Below are positions 52,330 through 61,780 of a stretch of 64,000 nt of DNA, in pieces. The position numbers and the translations under genes are program-made. Position 1 is the first letter of the stretch, and each line of letters begins with the position of its first letter. The stretch comes from Methyloceanibacter stevinii (GTDB taxonomy: Bacteria > Pseudomonadota > Alphaproteobacteria > Rhizobiales > Methyloligellaceae), in the NCBI RefSeq assembly GCF_001723355.1, contig NZ_LPWE01000002.1, positions 62,001 through 126,000 on the forward strand. Reading direction: 5' to 3'. The notes below the pieces were generated by a model. The model did no database searches, was not told the DNA's origin, and was given only the letters and a program-made list of their open reading frames with translations.

Positions 52330-53219
52330 ATGGCTCGAAGAGTTTACCGAGCGTCAGCGCGCATGGCGGACTGACGCGCTATCTCGAAGAAATTAGACAG
52401 TTCCCGATGCTGGAGCCGCAGCAGGAGTACATGCTCGCCAAGAGTTGGCGCGAGCATGGCGATCGCGATGCGGCGCACGAACTGGTGACGTCCCATTTGC
52501 GGCTCGTGGCGCGCATCGCCATGGGCTATCGCGGCTACGGCCTGCCCATCGGCGAGGTGATCTCCGAAGGCAATGTGGGCTTGATGCAGGCCGTGAAGCG
52601 CTTCGATCCCGAAAAGGGCTTCCGCTTGGCGACCTACGCCATGTGGTGGATCCGCGCGGCGATCCAGGAATACATCCTGCGTTCGTGGAGCCTCGTGAAG
52701 ATGGGCACCACGGCGGCGCAGAAGAAGCTGTTCTTCAATCTCCGCAAGATCAAGGGACAGCTCAAGGCGCTCGAGGATGGCGATCTGCGTCCCGATCAGG
52801 TGAAGCAGATCGCGACCCGGCTCGGCGTCAGCGAAGACGACGTCGTGTCCATGAACCGCCGGCTCGGCGGCGACTCCTCGCTCAACGCGCCCGTTCGCAA
52901 CGACGCGGAAAGCGGCGAGTGGATGGATTGGCTCGTGGACGACACCGCGGTCGATCAGGAAACCGCCCTGGCAGAGTCCGAGGAGCAGGACCAGCGCCGT
53001 GGCATGCTGTACGACGCGCTGAAGGACTTGAACGAGCGGGAGCGCCGCGTATTCGAGGCGCGCCGCCTGTCCGAAGACCCGCTGACCTTGGAGCAACTCT
53101 CCACGGAATTCGGTGTCAGCCGCGAGCGCATCCGCCAGATCGAGGTCCGCGCCTTCGAAAAGGTGCAGAAGGCCGTCCAGAAGGCCGCCGGGGAGCCGGA
53201 GCTCGAGCCCGCCGACTAG
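52330..53219 (+). CDS. rpoH: Heat-shock sigma factor RpoH, one-base frameshift at the start
   Basis: RpoH (sigma-32) directs RNA polymerase to heat-shock promoters. From 52338 the frame is open: SLPSVSAHGGLTRYLEEIRQ, the region 2 core (GFRLATYAMWWIRAAIQEYI), the RpoH box QKKLFFNLRKIK and region 4 (LSTEFGVSRERIRQIEVRAF). No start codon is available in that frame; ATG 52330 (MAR) is one base out of register. Adding one A near 52338 (CGA|AGAG) yields MARKSLPSVSAHGG, matching the MARN-LPT-like start of rhizobial RpoH. The strict open frame begins at ATG 52407. The gene is probably intact in the organism. Confidence 0.9.
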
Positions 53220-53314
53220 CGCGGCGCGCCCTACATGGCGGCACCGGTCCCTGCGGCGGTAGACGCGAATCGCCCTGCCCGCTAATGATCGGGGCGGCAG
53301 ATGAGGGGCGGCGC

Positions 53315-54124
53315 GTGAACATTCTGGAATCCGGCAATGTGGAGATTGCCTATCTCGACGAGGGCGAAGGGCCGACGGTGCTGCTCGGCCATTGCTCCGC
53401 GGCGTCTCACAGGGAATGGGCCCCGCTGATCGAAGCGCTGGTGGAGGACTGGCATGTCCTCGCGCCCGATTTCATCGGGTACGGGCAGTCCGGACCGTGG
53501 CCAGCGGAAGAGCCCTTCTCGATCGAAGCGGATGTCGAGGCCTTGCTTGCCGTTGCCGAAACGGCCGAAGCGCCGCTGCATCTCGTCGGCCATTCCTACG
53601 GCGCGGCGCTGGCGCTCGAAGCGGCGCGCACGCTGAAAGACAAGGTCAAGAGCCTCACGCTGGTCGAACCCGTCTCGTTCCACCTGCTTCGCCTGGAAGA
53701 CCTGCCCGAATGGCAGGACGTGGAGAAGCTCGGCGTCGCCGTTCTGGATCCCGTGGCGAAGGGCGACGACAAGAAAGCCGCCGGAGCTTTCATGAGCTAC
53801 TGGCTCGGACGATGGCGCTGGTGGCTTGCGCCCGACCGCTTCAAGAGCGCCATTGCCGCGACAATCCCGAAGGTCGCGCTCGAATTCTCCATCGCCCTCG
53901 ATGCGAACAGCACAACGATGGACTATGCGGAAATCACCGCCCCGACTCTCCTGATCATGGGATCCAAAACGCCGCCGCCGACGCGCGCGGTGACCGAGCT
54001 CTTGAGCAAGACGCTCCCCAATGCGGCAATCGAGACGCTCAAGGGCGCGGGCCATATGAGCCCGTTCACCCATCCGGCCAAGCTCAATCAGATGATCCTC
54101 GATCATCTGAACGCCCATCGCTAG
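53315..54124 (+). CDS. Alpha/beta-hydrolase
   Basis: The ~269-residue protein has the hydrolase fold: oxyanion-region VLLGHCSAASHREWAPLIEA, nucleophile elbow LVGHSYGAALALEAARTL (GHSYG, catalytic Ser), a cap with WLGRWRWWLAPDRFKSAIAA, and the acid/His end APTLLIMGSKTPPPTRAVTE and LKGAGHMSPFTHPAKLN (catalytic His). The substrate is unknown. GTG 53315 has GAGGGG at the right distance; ATG 53285 lacks one. Its 3' end overlaps the convergent antiporter gene by about 41 bp. Confidence 0.85.
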   Translation: MNILESGNVEIAYLDEGEGPTVLLGHCSAASHREWAPLIEALVEDWHVLAPDFIGYGQSGPWPAEEPFSIEADVEALLAVAETAEAPLHLVGHSYGAALALEAARTLKDKVKSLTLVEPVSFHLLRLEDLPEWQDVEKLGVAVLDPVAKGDDKKAAGAFMSYWLGRWRWWLAPDRFKSAIAATIPKVALEFSIALDANSTTMDYAEITAPTLLIMGSKTPPPTRAVTELLSKTLPNAAIETLKGAGHMSPFTHPAKLNQMILDHLNAHR

Positions 54125-55913
54125 CGCCACCGTTCTCCAGCGCCTCCATGTCTTTCGCGAACAGGTCTTCCAACTCGACGGCGGCCGACAGGGCATTCGC
54201 ACGCATCTTCTCCCGATCCGTATAGTCCTGGTACTCGTTGAAGAGCCGCGCCTCGTCATGGGTCTTGAACGTCTCGATGAGGCGTTTGGCTTCGTTGGGC
54301 TTCAGCCCGAGCCCGCGCAGAAGCTCGGACGTCAGGCTCAATGCCGCGAGAAATGTCTCGCGTTCGATAATGGTGACGCCGAGATCCACGAGCTTGTGGA
54401 CGTGAATACGGTCGCGGGCGCGGGCATAGATGGGAAGGTCGGGAAAGTTCTCCCGGACGATCTCCGCCACACGGAGCGATGCGTCCACATCGTCGATCGC
54501 CAGCACGAAGGCGCTTGCCTTGCCGGCACCTGACGCACGCAGGATGTCGATACGCCCCGCATCGCCATAGTAGATATTGGCGCCGAAGCGCTTGACGAAA
54601 TCGACCTGCGCAATGGACTTGTCGAGCGCCGTAAACGGAATATGCCGGGCGCGCAGGACGCGCGCGACGATCTGCCCGAAACGCCCAAACCCGGCGATGA
54701 TGACATGCTTCTCATCGTCCGGCGGGATCTCGTAATCCGGCGCCGCGCTTTTCCTCGCCCGCAGGAACATGTCGTCCGCGACCAGCAGCAGCGGCGTCGC
54801 CGCCATGGAGAGCGTGACCGCCAACGTCAGGAGCCCCGCCGTTTCGCGGTCGATCACTCCTTCGACGAGGCCGACCGAAAACAGCACGAATGCGAACTCG
54901 CCGCCCTGGCTCAGCACAATCCCGAGCCGCCGCGACGGCGCGTTCGTCAGGCCCCACCAGCGGCCAAGCCCGAACAGAACCGCGAACTTCACGGCGATCA
55001 GCACCGCCACGATGAGAAGCAGCGCGCCGGGCCGGGCCACGAGAACCGACAGGTCGATGGACATACCCACGGCCATGAAGAACACGGCCAGCAGCAGACC
55101 CTCGAACGGCGCGATATCCGCCTCGATCTGATGGCGGTACTCGGAGTCGGCAAGGAGCGCGCCGGCAATGAACGAGCCCAGCGCCGCGGACAACCCCACC
55201 TCTTCCATCAGCAAGGCCACGCCGACGACGGTCAGGAGCGCGGTCGCCGTCATGGCCTCGCGCACCCCCACCTTAGCGACGAGCCGATAGAGCCGGCTCA
55301 ACAGAAACCGGCCGACGACGATAACGCCGGCGATGGTGAGGATGGCCAAGCCCGCACTGCCGAGATCCATCGTGGGTTCTTCGCCACTGCCGAGTGCGAA
55401 GAGCGGCACGAGAGCGATCAGCGGGATCGCGGCGAGATCCTGGAACAGCAGGATCGAGAAGGCGAGCCGTCCATGGGCGGGTCTCAGCTCGCCTTTCTCC
55501 TCCAGAACCTGCAAGGCGAAGGCGGTGGACGAGAGCGACAAGGCCAGACCGACGAACAGCGCCTGCCCGGTCGCGAGCCCGAACGCAAGGCCGATGCCCG
55601 CAAGAACGAAGCCGGTCACGACGAGCTGCGCCGCGCCGAGCCCGAAGATGGCCGACCGCATGGCCCACAGACGCATGGGGCGCAGCTCAAGGCCGATCAC
55701 GAACAACAGCAGGACGACGCCGAATTCGCCGAACTTGAGGACCTTCTCCACATGGTCGAGGGCGTAGAGCGGCCCCAGCACATAGGGTCCGATGACGACG
55801 CCGGCGGCGAGATAGCCAAGCACGGCGCCAATGCCGAGATAGCGTCCCAGCGGCGCGGCAATCGCGGCAGCGGCCAAAAACACCGTTACCTGAATAAGCT
55901 GCGCCTCTGTCAT
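54084..55913 (-). CDS. Kef-type CPA2 monovalent cation:proton antiporter with RCK domain
   Basis: The 609-residue protein has ~12 hydrophobic helices (residues ~5-385; IGAVLGYLAAGVVIGPYVLG, FGVVLLLFVIGLELRPMRLW, the QDLAAIPLIALVPLFALGSG segment with the conserved Asp, LSAALGSFIAGALLADSEYR). A TrkA-N/RCK nucleotide-binding domain follows (VIIAGFGRFGQIVARVLRAR). Kef proteins exchange K+ for H+ and are gated by glutathione adducts; K+ specificity is inferred from the RCK domain. A polar tail rich in Asp/Glu follows. ATG 55913 puts the first helix at the N-terminus. It overlaps the hydrolase gene tail to tail. Confidence 0.85.
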   Translation of the reverse strand: MTEAQLIQVTVFLAAAAIAAPLGRYLGIGAVLGYLAAGVVIGPYVLGPLYALDHVEKVLKFGEFGVVLLLFVIGLELRPMRLWAMRSAIFGLGAAQLVVTGFVLAGIGLAFGLATGQALFVGLALSLSSTAFALQVLEEKGELRPAHGRLAFSILLFQDLAAIPLIALVPLFALGSGEEPTMDLGSAGLAILTIAGVIVVGRFLLSRLYRLVAKVGVREAMTATALLTVVGVALLMEEVGLSAALGSFIAGALLADSEYRHQIEADIAPFEGLLLAVFFMAVGMSIDLSVLVARPGALLLIVAVLIAVKFAVLFGLGRWWGLTNAPSRRLGIVLSQGGEFAFVLFSVGLVEGVIDRETAGLLTLAVTLSMAATPLLLVADDMFLRARKSAAPDYEIPPDDEKHVIIAGFGRFGQIVARVLRARHIPFTALDKSIAQVDFVKRFGANIYYGDAGRIDILRASGAGKASAFVLAIDDVDASLRVAEIVRENFPDLPIYARARDRIHVHKLVDLGVTIIERETFLAALSLTSELLRGLGLKPNEAKRLIETFKTHDEARLFNEYQDYTDREKMRANALSAAVELEDLFAKDMEALENGGASDGRSDDRGSSD

Positions 55914-56031
55914 ATCTCTCGCGTACCCTCTGCCCTCACTGAATCTGCCTATCACGCCGATGCGCGCCTGGCTAACGCCGCTTGTGGCGAGCGCCCCCGT
56001 CCCCTGCTAGGAGAGGCCAAAGGAAGACCGC

Positions 56032-57366
56032 ATGGACACCAGCCCTGCAGACATGCCCGAGGCCACGCCCGGTCGCGCACCCTCACCGACATTGGGCGAG
56101 GCCCTGCCGGTGTGGACCAAGATCGGCGTCACGTCGTTCGGCGGCCCAGCCGGACAGATCGCGCTCATGCACCGCGAACTCGTCGAAGAGCGCGGCTGGA
56201 TCGGCCACGAACGATTCCTCCATGCGCTGAACTTCTGCATGCTACTGCCGGGACCCGAGGCCATGCAGCTCGCGACGTATGTCGGCTGGCGGCTGAACGG
56301 TACACTCGGCGGCCTCGTCGCCGGGCTGCTCTTTGTCCTCCCCGGCGCCGCCGTCGTCCTCGCCCTCTCCATCGCCTATGCGTGGTACGGCCAAGCGCCG
56401 GTGGTGGAAGCGGCCTTTGTCGGCATCAAAACGGCCGTGCTCGTGATCGTCGTCGACGCCTTGCTGAAAGTGGCCAAGCGCGCCCTCCACGGCGCGCATG
56501 CCTGGGCGATCGCCGCGCTCGCGTTCATCGCCATCTTCTTTTTCGCGGTGCCGTTCCCCATTATTGTCGCAGTGGCAGCACTGGCCGGCTATCTCCTCGC
56601 GCGCTTTGCGCCTGAGAGCATCCCATCCGCCGATACGACAGCACTCGACACCGACCCCGTCACCCTTCGGCAAACGCTGCGAACGGCCTGCCTCTGGCTT
56701 GCCGTCTGGATTGTGCCGCTCGTCGCCGTGAGCCTCGCCTTCCCGCAGGTCTTCACGGACCTCTCGGTGTTCTTCTCGAAGCTCGCCGTGGTGACGTTTG
56801 GCGGGGCCTATGCGGTGCTCGCCTATATGGCGCAACAGGCCGTCGAGACTTATGGCTGGCTGAGCGCGCCCGAAATGCTGGACGGGCTCGGCCTCGCGGA
56901 AACGACGCCCGGACCCTTGATCCTCGTTACCGAGTTCGTCGGCTTTCTCGGCGCCTATCGCCATGGAGGGCAGCCGGCCCTTGCCTACGGGCTCCTCGGC
57001 GCGGCCGTGACCCTTTGGGCCACTTTCGCCCCGTGCTTCTTGTGGATCTTCACGGGCGCGCCCTACGTGGAGCAGCTGCGCGCCAACCCGAAACTCGCCG
57101 GCGCGCTGCGCGGTGTCACCGCGGCCGTGGTCGGTGTAATTTTGAACCTGAGCCTGTGGTTTGCGCTGCACGTCATTTTCAAGACGGTGACGGCGACGGA
57201 TGCCGGTCCCTTGCGGCTATGGACGCCCGAGCTTGCGAGCTTTCAGTGGGACGCCGCGCTTCTCGCAGGTCTTGCCGCCCTCCTGATTTTCGGAGCACGG
57301 CTCGGCATTCTCACCACGCTGGCGATCTGCGCGGGCGCGAGCCTCACCCTGTCGGCGCTGCTTTAG
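56032..57366 (+). CDS. chrA: Chromate transporter
   Basis: ChrA exports chromate using proton motive force. The 444-residue long-form protein has two homologous CHR halves: residues ~25-190 (WTKIGVTSFGGPAGQIALMH, LNFCMLLPGPEAMQLATYVG) and ~225-440 (FSKLAVVTFGGAYAVLAYMA, LGLAETTPGPLILVTEFVGF). The FGGP and LPGP/TPGP motifs are all present. No chrB regulator is nearby. It is monocistronic; the stop is followed by a pair of REP-like repeats and a strong terminator. Confidence 0.92.
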   Translation: MDTSPADMPEATPGRAPSPTLGEALPVWTKIGVTSFGGPAGQIALMHRELVEERGWIGHERFLHALNFCMLLPGPEAMQLATYVGWRLNGTLGGLVAGLLFVLPGAAVVLALSIAYAWYGQAPVVEAAFVGIKTAVLVIVVDALLKVAKRALHGAHAWAIAALAFIAIFFFAVPFPIIVAVAALAGYLLARFAPESIPSADTTALDTDPVTLRQTLRTACLWLAVWIVPLVAVSLAFPQVFTDLSVFFSKLAVVTFGGAYAVLAYMAQQAVETYGWLSAPEMLDGLGLAETTPGPLILVTEFVGFLGAYRHGGQPALAYGLLGAAVTLWATFAPCFLWIFTGAPYVEQLRANPKLAGALRGVTAAVVGVILNLSLWFALHVIFKTVTATDAGPLRLWTPELASFQWDAALLAGLAALLIFGARLGILTTLAICAGASLTLSALL

Positions 57367-57440
57367 CGCTCAAGTAGCGCGAAGCGCGATAGGGCACACA
57401 CGCAAGCCCTCAAGTAGCCGCTAGGCGATAGGGCACAAAA
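57366..57440. repeat. Paired short palindromic repeats (REP-like)
   Basis: The first unit is GCTCAAGTAGCGCGAAGCGC then GATAGGGC. The second is CCTCAAGTAGCCGCTAGGCG then ATAGGGC. The same two forms, in the same order, occur at 23449-23520. The pair starts at the last base of chrA. Confidence 0.6.
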
Positions 57441-57444
57441 AAAG

Positions 57445-57475
57445 AAAACGCGGGAGGCAAGCCTCCCGCGTTTTC
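57445..57475. terminator. Bidirectional rho-independent terminator
   Basis: AAAACGCGGGAGGC and GCCTCCCGCGTTTT form a 14 bp stem flanked by A and T runs, so it serves both chrA and the convergent 57505-57801 gene. Confidence 0.9.
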
Positions 57476-57504
57476 GAAAATCGTTGACGTCTGTTGCGCG
57501 ACGC

Positions 57505-57801
57505 TTACTTCGGCACGAACAGATTGACGAACGGCGCGCGCACCCAAGTGCCACGGCGGCTTGTCTTCACATCCGTAAACGGTGCGCGGACATCGGTCTC
57601 GGCATCGCTCGTACGAACGGACGTTGTCGGGGCATCGACCACCGTCTCGCGATTGCGGCGGCGCCAGCCGACTTCCTGCACCATACCGTTCTTGGCCGTC
57701 GGGACTGTCAGCCCGGCGGGACCAGCGCTCGCGGTCGCAGGCGCAAAGACGGCGGCGGCGCAGAACGCCGTGAGAAATCCGGAAACGATCAGACGAGTCA
57801 T
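57505..57801 (-). CDS. Small secreted protein
   Basis: The 98-residue protein has a signal peptide (MTRLIVSGFLTAFCAAAVFA-PATASA) and a basic, Arg/Val/Thr-rich mature part. It contains two near-repeats of V-R-(A/T) type (TSVRTSDAETDVRAPFTDVK; RRGTWVRAPFVNLFVPK). No family is recognised. GATAGGAGGAAGG directly precedes ATG 57801. Upstream in-frame codons lack such a site and are ignored. Confidence 0.65.
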   Translation of the reverse strand: MTRLIVSGFLTAFCAAAVFAPATASAGPAGLTVPTAKNGMVQEVGWRRRNRETVVDAPTTSVRTSDAETDVRAPFTDVKTSRRGTWVRAPFVNLFVPK

Positions 57802-57939
57802 CCTTCCTCCTATCCAGGGGTTCGGGTGTCTGGACTTGCGGGCACTATCTGTGCACGAGCACTTCAAAGAAATTATGACCACAAACATCCGCTTAGCCCC
57901 GAATGTGGCGTTAGCGATGCCGCAGTGCAACCCCAATCT

Positions 57940-58911
57940 CTACAGCCAGCCTTTATGCTTGAAATAAAGATAAGGGAGTATCGCAAACAGGACCATCATG
58001 CCGAGGGCAACCGGGTACCCAAGTACCCAGCCAAGTTCCGGCATATCGTGGAAATTCATCCCGTAGATCGATGCAATCAATGTCGGTGGCAGGAACACGA
58101 CGGCTGCAACCGAGAAGATTTTAATAATGTCGTTCTGTTGGATCTGGATCATGCCCAGCGTCGCATCGAGCAGAAACACGATCTTGCCCGACAAGAATGT
58201 GGCGTGGTCCGTCAGGGAGTTGACGTCGCGCACGGCCGCGCGCACCCGCGAGGAGACGATCTTGCCTTCTTTCCGTTCGTTGACCGCATAGGCAAGATAC
58301 GTCAGGAGGCGGCCGAGGGAGTAGCAGCTCTCCCGCACCTTCGAGACGACCTCCCCCTCGTGGCCGATGTCCTGCAGCACGACATCGTAGCGGTGCTGAC
58401 GCTTGAGGGCCGGATCCCGTTTCTTGAAGACCGACCGCGACAAATGCTCCACCTGCCCCTGGATCTGCTCGATGAAGTCGGCCAGGCGATCGACCACGGC
58501 CTCCAACAGGCCAATCAGGACCATGCAGCCTCTGTTTAGATCCAGTTCCTGTCTGTTGCAGCGCGTGAGAAAGAAGGCGAAAGCGCCGGGCTCGGCGTAG
58601 CGCACGGTCAGGAGCCGGTTGCCGGCCAAAATGAACGTCGCCGGCGTGATCTGGGCCTCGCTGCCGCCGCCTTTGAACACGAGCGTCGCCGTCATGAAGA
58701 AGGCGCCGTCTTCCTGGTAGAGACGGCTGCTGGCCTCGATTTCCTGCAGTTCCTCCCGGGTCGGGACGTCAATCCCGAGAGCCTGTTCGATGATGTGTTC
58801 CTCTTCCGTGGTCGGGTTGAGGAGGTCGATCCATACGGCCTCATCGGTCGCCCGTGGCAGACCGGTCTGGGGTGTAAGTTTCCCCTCACGGGCCTCGTAG
58901 ATCGTGATCAT
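57940..58911 (-). CDS. corA: CorA-family magnesium transporter
   Basis: The 323-residue protein has the CorA architecture: an N-terminal alpha/beta cytoplasmic funnel (AVWIDLLNPTTEEEHIIEQA), long stalk helices (HLSRSVFKKRDPALKRQHRY) and two C-terminal helices. The first ends in the Y-G-M-N-F selectivity motif (LIASIYGMNFHDMPELGWVL), and the chain ends in the basic FKHKGWL. CorA transports Mg2+ (sometimes Co2+ or Ni2+). ATG 58911 gives normal length; no Mg2+ riboswitch-like leader is evident. Confidence 0.93.
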   Translation of the reverse strand: MITIYEAREGKLTPQTGLPRATDEAVWIDLLNPTTEEEHIIEQALGIDVPTREELQEIEASSRLYQEDGAFFMTATLVFKGGGSEAQITPATFILAGNRLLTVRYAEPGAFAFFLTRCNRQELDLNRGCMVLIGLLEAVVDRLADFIEQIQGQVEHLSRSVFKKRDPALKRQHRYDVVLQDIGHEGEVVSKVRESCYSLGRLLTYLAYAVNERKEGKIVSSRVRAAVRDVNSLTDHATFLSGKIVFLLDATLGMIQIQQNDIIKIFSVAAVVFLPPTLIASIYGMNFHDMPELGWVLGYPVALGMMVLFAILPYLYFKHKGWL

Positions 58912-59066
58912 CGCCAATAGGCCTCCCCAGCGGATTCGACGCAACCTTAAGAAAGTGGACGGGTGCTCAAATATTGCGTTAAATCAACACTTCAAACTTG
59001 GCGAATAGCCATACTCCATTCGCGTTGTCTTTGTTGACGGGAATGGCGAGAAACTCAAGGACTCCG

Positions 59067-59480
59067 ATGCGCTGGCTCCGTAAGGAACGGGACTTAATTG
59101 GACTCATCATGATCTGGGGCTTGCTGCTCCAGTCGCTGGTGATTCCGATGTCGTCGACCGCCCATGCGGCCATGCTGGCCACGGGATCCGACACTGCCGG
59201 CATCATCTGCACCACGCGTACGGCGAGTGCGGTTCCGCCCGGAACCTTCGCGCCGGACGAGCAGAAGCAGAGCCAGAACAGCGCCGATTGCCAATGCTGC
59301 CACATGAGCTGCCGCCAAGGCTGCGGCGGGATGTGTGGTGGTACGGGTCTCGGCGCGTTTGCCTATCTGCTGACGCCGCATACTGCGGTCCTGTCCGCAG
59401 TCGAAACGGCCAGTGGCCCTGCGTTTTATGACGCTGGCGCACTGACCGAGAGTCAGCCGCGCGCCCCACCCCTCGCGTAA
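59067..59480 (+). CDS. DUF2946-like membrane protein, metal-related
   Basis: The ~137-residue protein has an N-terminal basic head and hydrophobic helix (DLIGLIMIWGLLLQSLVIPM) and a Cys-rich mature region (DCQCCHMSCRQGCGGMCGGT, seven Cys). The layout resembles DUF2946/copper-homeostasis proteins, and it is followed 142 bp later by a Met/His-rich outer-membrane-like gene. Metal binding by the Cys cluster is plausible but not shown. ATG 59067 follows AAGGA; ATG 59043 is also possible. Confidence 0.6.
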   Translation: MRWLRKERDLIGLIMIWGLLLQSLVIPMSSTAHAAMLATGSDTAGIICTTRTASAVPPGTFAPDEQKQSQNSADCQCCHMSCRQGCGGMCGGTGLGAFAYLLTPHTAVLSAVETASGPAFYDAGALTESQPRAPPLA

Positions 59481-59622
59481 GTCCGGAATTCTTCCATCGC
59501 TGTGACGTCCGTCTTCGCGCGCCCTTCGCCAGGCACGCGGAGTGTGGCCGTCGCACCCGACTACGCAGACAACGCAAAACCAGAGATGTCCGGCAGCAAC
59601 CGGCTCTCTGAGGGGGGTATCA

Positions 59623-60777
59623 ATGAAAATCTCTTTTCCACGCCGGCAGGTTCCGGCGCTCGGTCTCTGTATCGCCTTGGGGGTCGTCTCGGCGCCGGGC
59701 CTTGCACGCGCCGATTCCGATCACGGCCCCGCCACAGGCCCGCTCCCGGACACGCACGCACCGGCCGGCGTCATGTTCGACCACATGCACAAGGCCGGCG
59801 AATGGATGGTCGGTTTCCGCTACGCGTATTCGAGCGAAAGCGGCGACATCCTGCACGGCGGGAGCAAAGCCGGCGATCAGATGGTCATCGATCACGGCTG
59901 CGGCGACCATAAGTGCTCGATGGCGCCCGGCAGCATGTCCATGAACATGTACATGCTGGACATCATGTACGCGCCCACCGACTGGATGACCCTGATGGTG
60001 ATGCCGATGTACATGACCCACGACATGACCATGCGGCCTCTGAAATCGAACGCCAGCCATATGGGCCATAGCGGCATGAGCCATGGCGGCATGGACATGA
60101 GCATGGACGACGACATGAGCGAGATGATGGACCACGGCACCCACGCTCATAGCGGCGCCCACACGCACGGCACGGACGGATGGGGCGACACGATCTTCGG
60201 TCCCGAACTCCGCATTGCTGAGGGTCCGGGCTACCATCTGATGTTCTCGCCGATGTTCAGCGCGCCGACCGGCTCGGTGGACAAGAAGACGAACGGGGTC
60301 TTCACCCACTACATGATGCAGCCGGGCTCCGGCACCTGGGACTTCCTGCCCAGCATCACCTACACGGGCCGTGCGGATCGCTTCGCCTGGGGCGCGCAGG
60401 TTCTCGGCGTCGTGCGCATGGAAGAGGAGAACGATTCCGGCTACCGGCTCGGCAATGTGTTCCAAGCCACAGGCTGGGGCAGCTATCGCTTCGCCGACTG
60501 GATCTCGGCCTCCGTTCGCGGTCTCTATACCGACGAGGGTCAGATCGAAGGCCACTACAACGGCCCGCATAACCATTCGAGCCCGCCCGACCTTCAGTAC
60601 AACTACGGCGGCACGTATTGGGACATCGGCTTCGGCATCAACACGGTGGTGCCGAGCGGAGCCCTCAAGGGCCTGCGGTTCTCGGCCGAGTGGCTGCAGC
60701 CGGTGGACGAAGATGTGAACGGCTACCAGCTCGAGCGCAACGGAACGCTTTGGGCCAATACGTCCATCTCGTTCTAA
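59623..60777 (+). CDS. Met/His-rich outer-membrane beta-barrel-like protein
   Basis: The 384-residue protein has a signal peptide (FPRRQVPALGLCIALGVVSA-PGLARA). An N-terminal Met/His/Asp-rich segment follows (MSMNMYMLDIMYAPTDWMTL; NASHMGHSGMSHGGMDMSMD; HGTHAHSGAHTHGTDGW), then a beta-rich C-terminal domain (FSPMFSAPTGSVDKKTNGVF; DFLPSITYTGRADRFAWGAQ) ending in aromatic SF. This pattern is typical of transporter-like proteins in copper-resistance clusters. Met/His motifs would bind Cu(I)/Cu(II). The preceding DUF2946-like gene supports this. ATG 59623 follows GAGGGGGG. Confidence 0.7.
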   Translation: MKISFPRRQVPALGLCIALGVVSAPGLARADSDHGPATGPLPDTHAPAGVMFDHMHKAGEWMVGFRYAYSSESGDILHGGSKAGDQMVIDHGCGDHKCSMAPGSMSMNMYMLDIMYAPTDWMTLMVMPMYMTHDMTMRPLKSNASHMGHSGMSHGGMDMSMDDDMSEMMDHGTHAHSGAHTHGTDGWGDTIFGPELRIAEGPGYHLMFSPMFSAPTGSVDKKTNGVFTHYMMQPGSGTWDFLPSITYTGRADRFAWGAQVLGVVRMEEENDSGYRLGNVFQATGWGSYRFADWISASVRGLYTDEGQIEGHYNGPHNHSSPPDLQYNYGGTYWDIGFGINTVVPSGALKGLRFSAEWLQPVDEDVNGYQLERNGTLWANTSISF

Positions 60778-60783
60778 GAGCCG

Positions 60784-61698
60784 CTAGTTCTTCGTGACGA
60801 TGCAAGCGCCGCCTTCCCGCCGGAGGGCGGCGCAAACGTCTTGGGCCTCGCTGCGGCTGCTCGCGCCGATTTGCACCATGTAGAGCGGCCGCCGTCCCCG
60901 GCTGCGATTGCGTTTGGGGAAGACGTAAGGATCCGCCTCTCCCAACGCGCTGCCATAGGTCCGCTTCAACCGGGCATATTTCGAGAGAGCTTTCGACTTG
61001 GAGAAAGCCACCGACACTTGCGCGCCCCAGGGGCGCCAGCGCGCACTGGCCGTAAGCGGGCTTGTGTCGGCGAACGCACGCACCACCAGCGGCGCGAGCT
61101 TCTTGCACGAGTCCTGGACCACATCGCCCTCGATGCTGAGCGCCGCAGGCAACACGGCCCCCTCCTCTTTCCAGTCTTCGGCCAAGCGGCCCGTGACGAA
61201 CCGCACGTAAGCCTGAGTCTCGCCGGGCAGCGTCCGGGTGCCGTCGAGCCACCCTTGCACGCGCTCTTCGCCTGCATTGTATGCCGCGGCCGCCAGGCCG
61301 AAATTGCCGAACAGCCGGCTGAGATCGGACAGAAGGCTCGCCGAGTGCTTGATCGCCGCGATCGGCTCGAACGGATCGTCGAGCCCGCGCCGTGCCGCCG
61401 TGGACGGCATGAACTGAGCGATGCCTTGCGCGCCCTTGGGGCTGACCGCGTTGGGGTTGAAATGGCTCTCGCGCCAGATGAGGCGCACGAAGGGCATGGG
61501 CGGCAGCCCGCGCTGCTCGGCCTGCTGCTGCATATAGGGACACACGATTTCAACGAAGGGACGCGGCCCCGCCGTAACGACGGCAGCGGCCTTGATGCCG
61601 GCGGCCACCGCAGCCGCTGGTTCGCCGGCCGCTTGGGCCGGGAGCGCGCTGGAGCCCAGAACGACCGCTAAGGCGACACTTGTCCGAATGCGGCCCAT
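60784..61698 (-). CDS. Lytic transglycosylase (SLT fold) with C-terminal SPOR-like domain
   Basis: The 304-residue protein has a signal peptide (RTSVALAVVLGSSALPAQAA), then the SLT/goose-lysozyme-type core: FVRLIWRESHFNPNAVSPKG (catalytic Glu in RES), AQGIAQFMPSTAARRGL and AAAYNAGEERVQGWLDG. Such enzymes cleave peptidoglycan to anhydromuropeptides in the periplasm. The last ~60 residues (RPLYMVQIGASSRSEAQDVC and ALRREGGACIVTKN) resemble a SPOR/amidase-binding repeat. It converges on the Met/His-rich gene with a six-base gap. Confidence 0.85.
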   Translation of the reverse strand: MGRIRTSVALAVVLGSSALPAQAAGEPAAAVAAGIKAAAVVTAGPRPFVEIVCPYMQQQAEQRGLPPMPFVRLIWRESHFNPNAVSPKGAQGIAQFMPSTAARRGLDDPFEPIAAIKHSASLLSDLSRLFGNFGLAAAAYNAGEERVQGWLDGTRTLPGETQAYVRFVTGRLAEDWKEEGAVLPAALSIEGDVVQDSCKKLAPLVVRAFADTSPLTASARWRPWGAQVSVAFSKSKALSKYARLKRTYGSALGEADPYVFPKRNRSRGRRPLYMVQIGASSRSEAQDVCAALRREGGACIVTKN

Positions 61699-61780
61699 GA
61701 TCCGATCCCGCGTCTAAGGCCCTCTGCGACACACAAGAATACAAGTTCGATGGGGCAGGACGGCGACCGGCGCCTCGCAA

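Noticed and set aside
54642-56615. 657-codon open frame on the plus strand
   Set aside because: Antisense to the Kef-type antiporter and overlapping chrA. The sequence is Arg/Glu/His-rich low complexity typical of shadows of membrane-protein genes.
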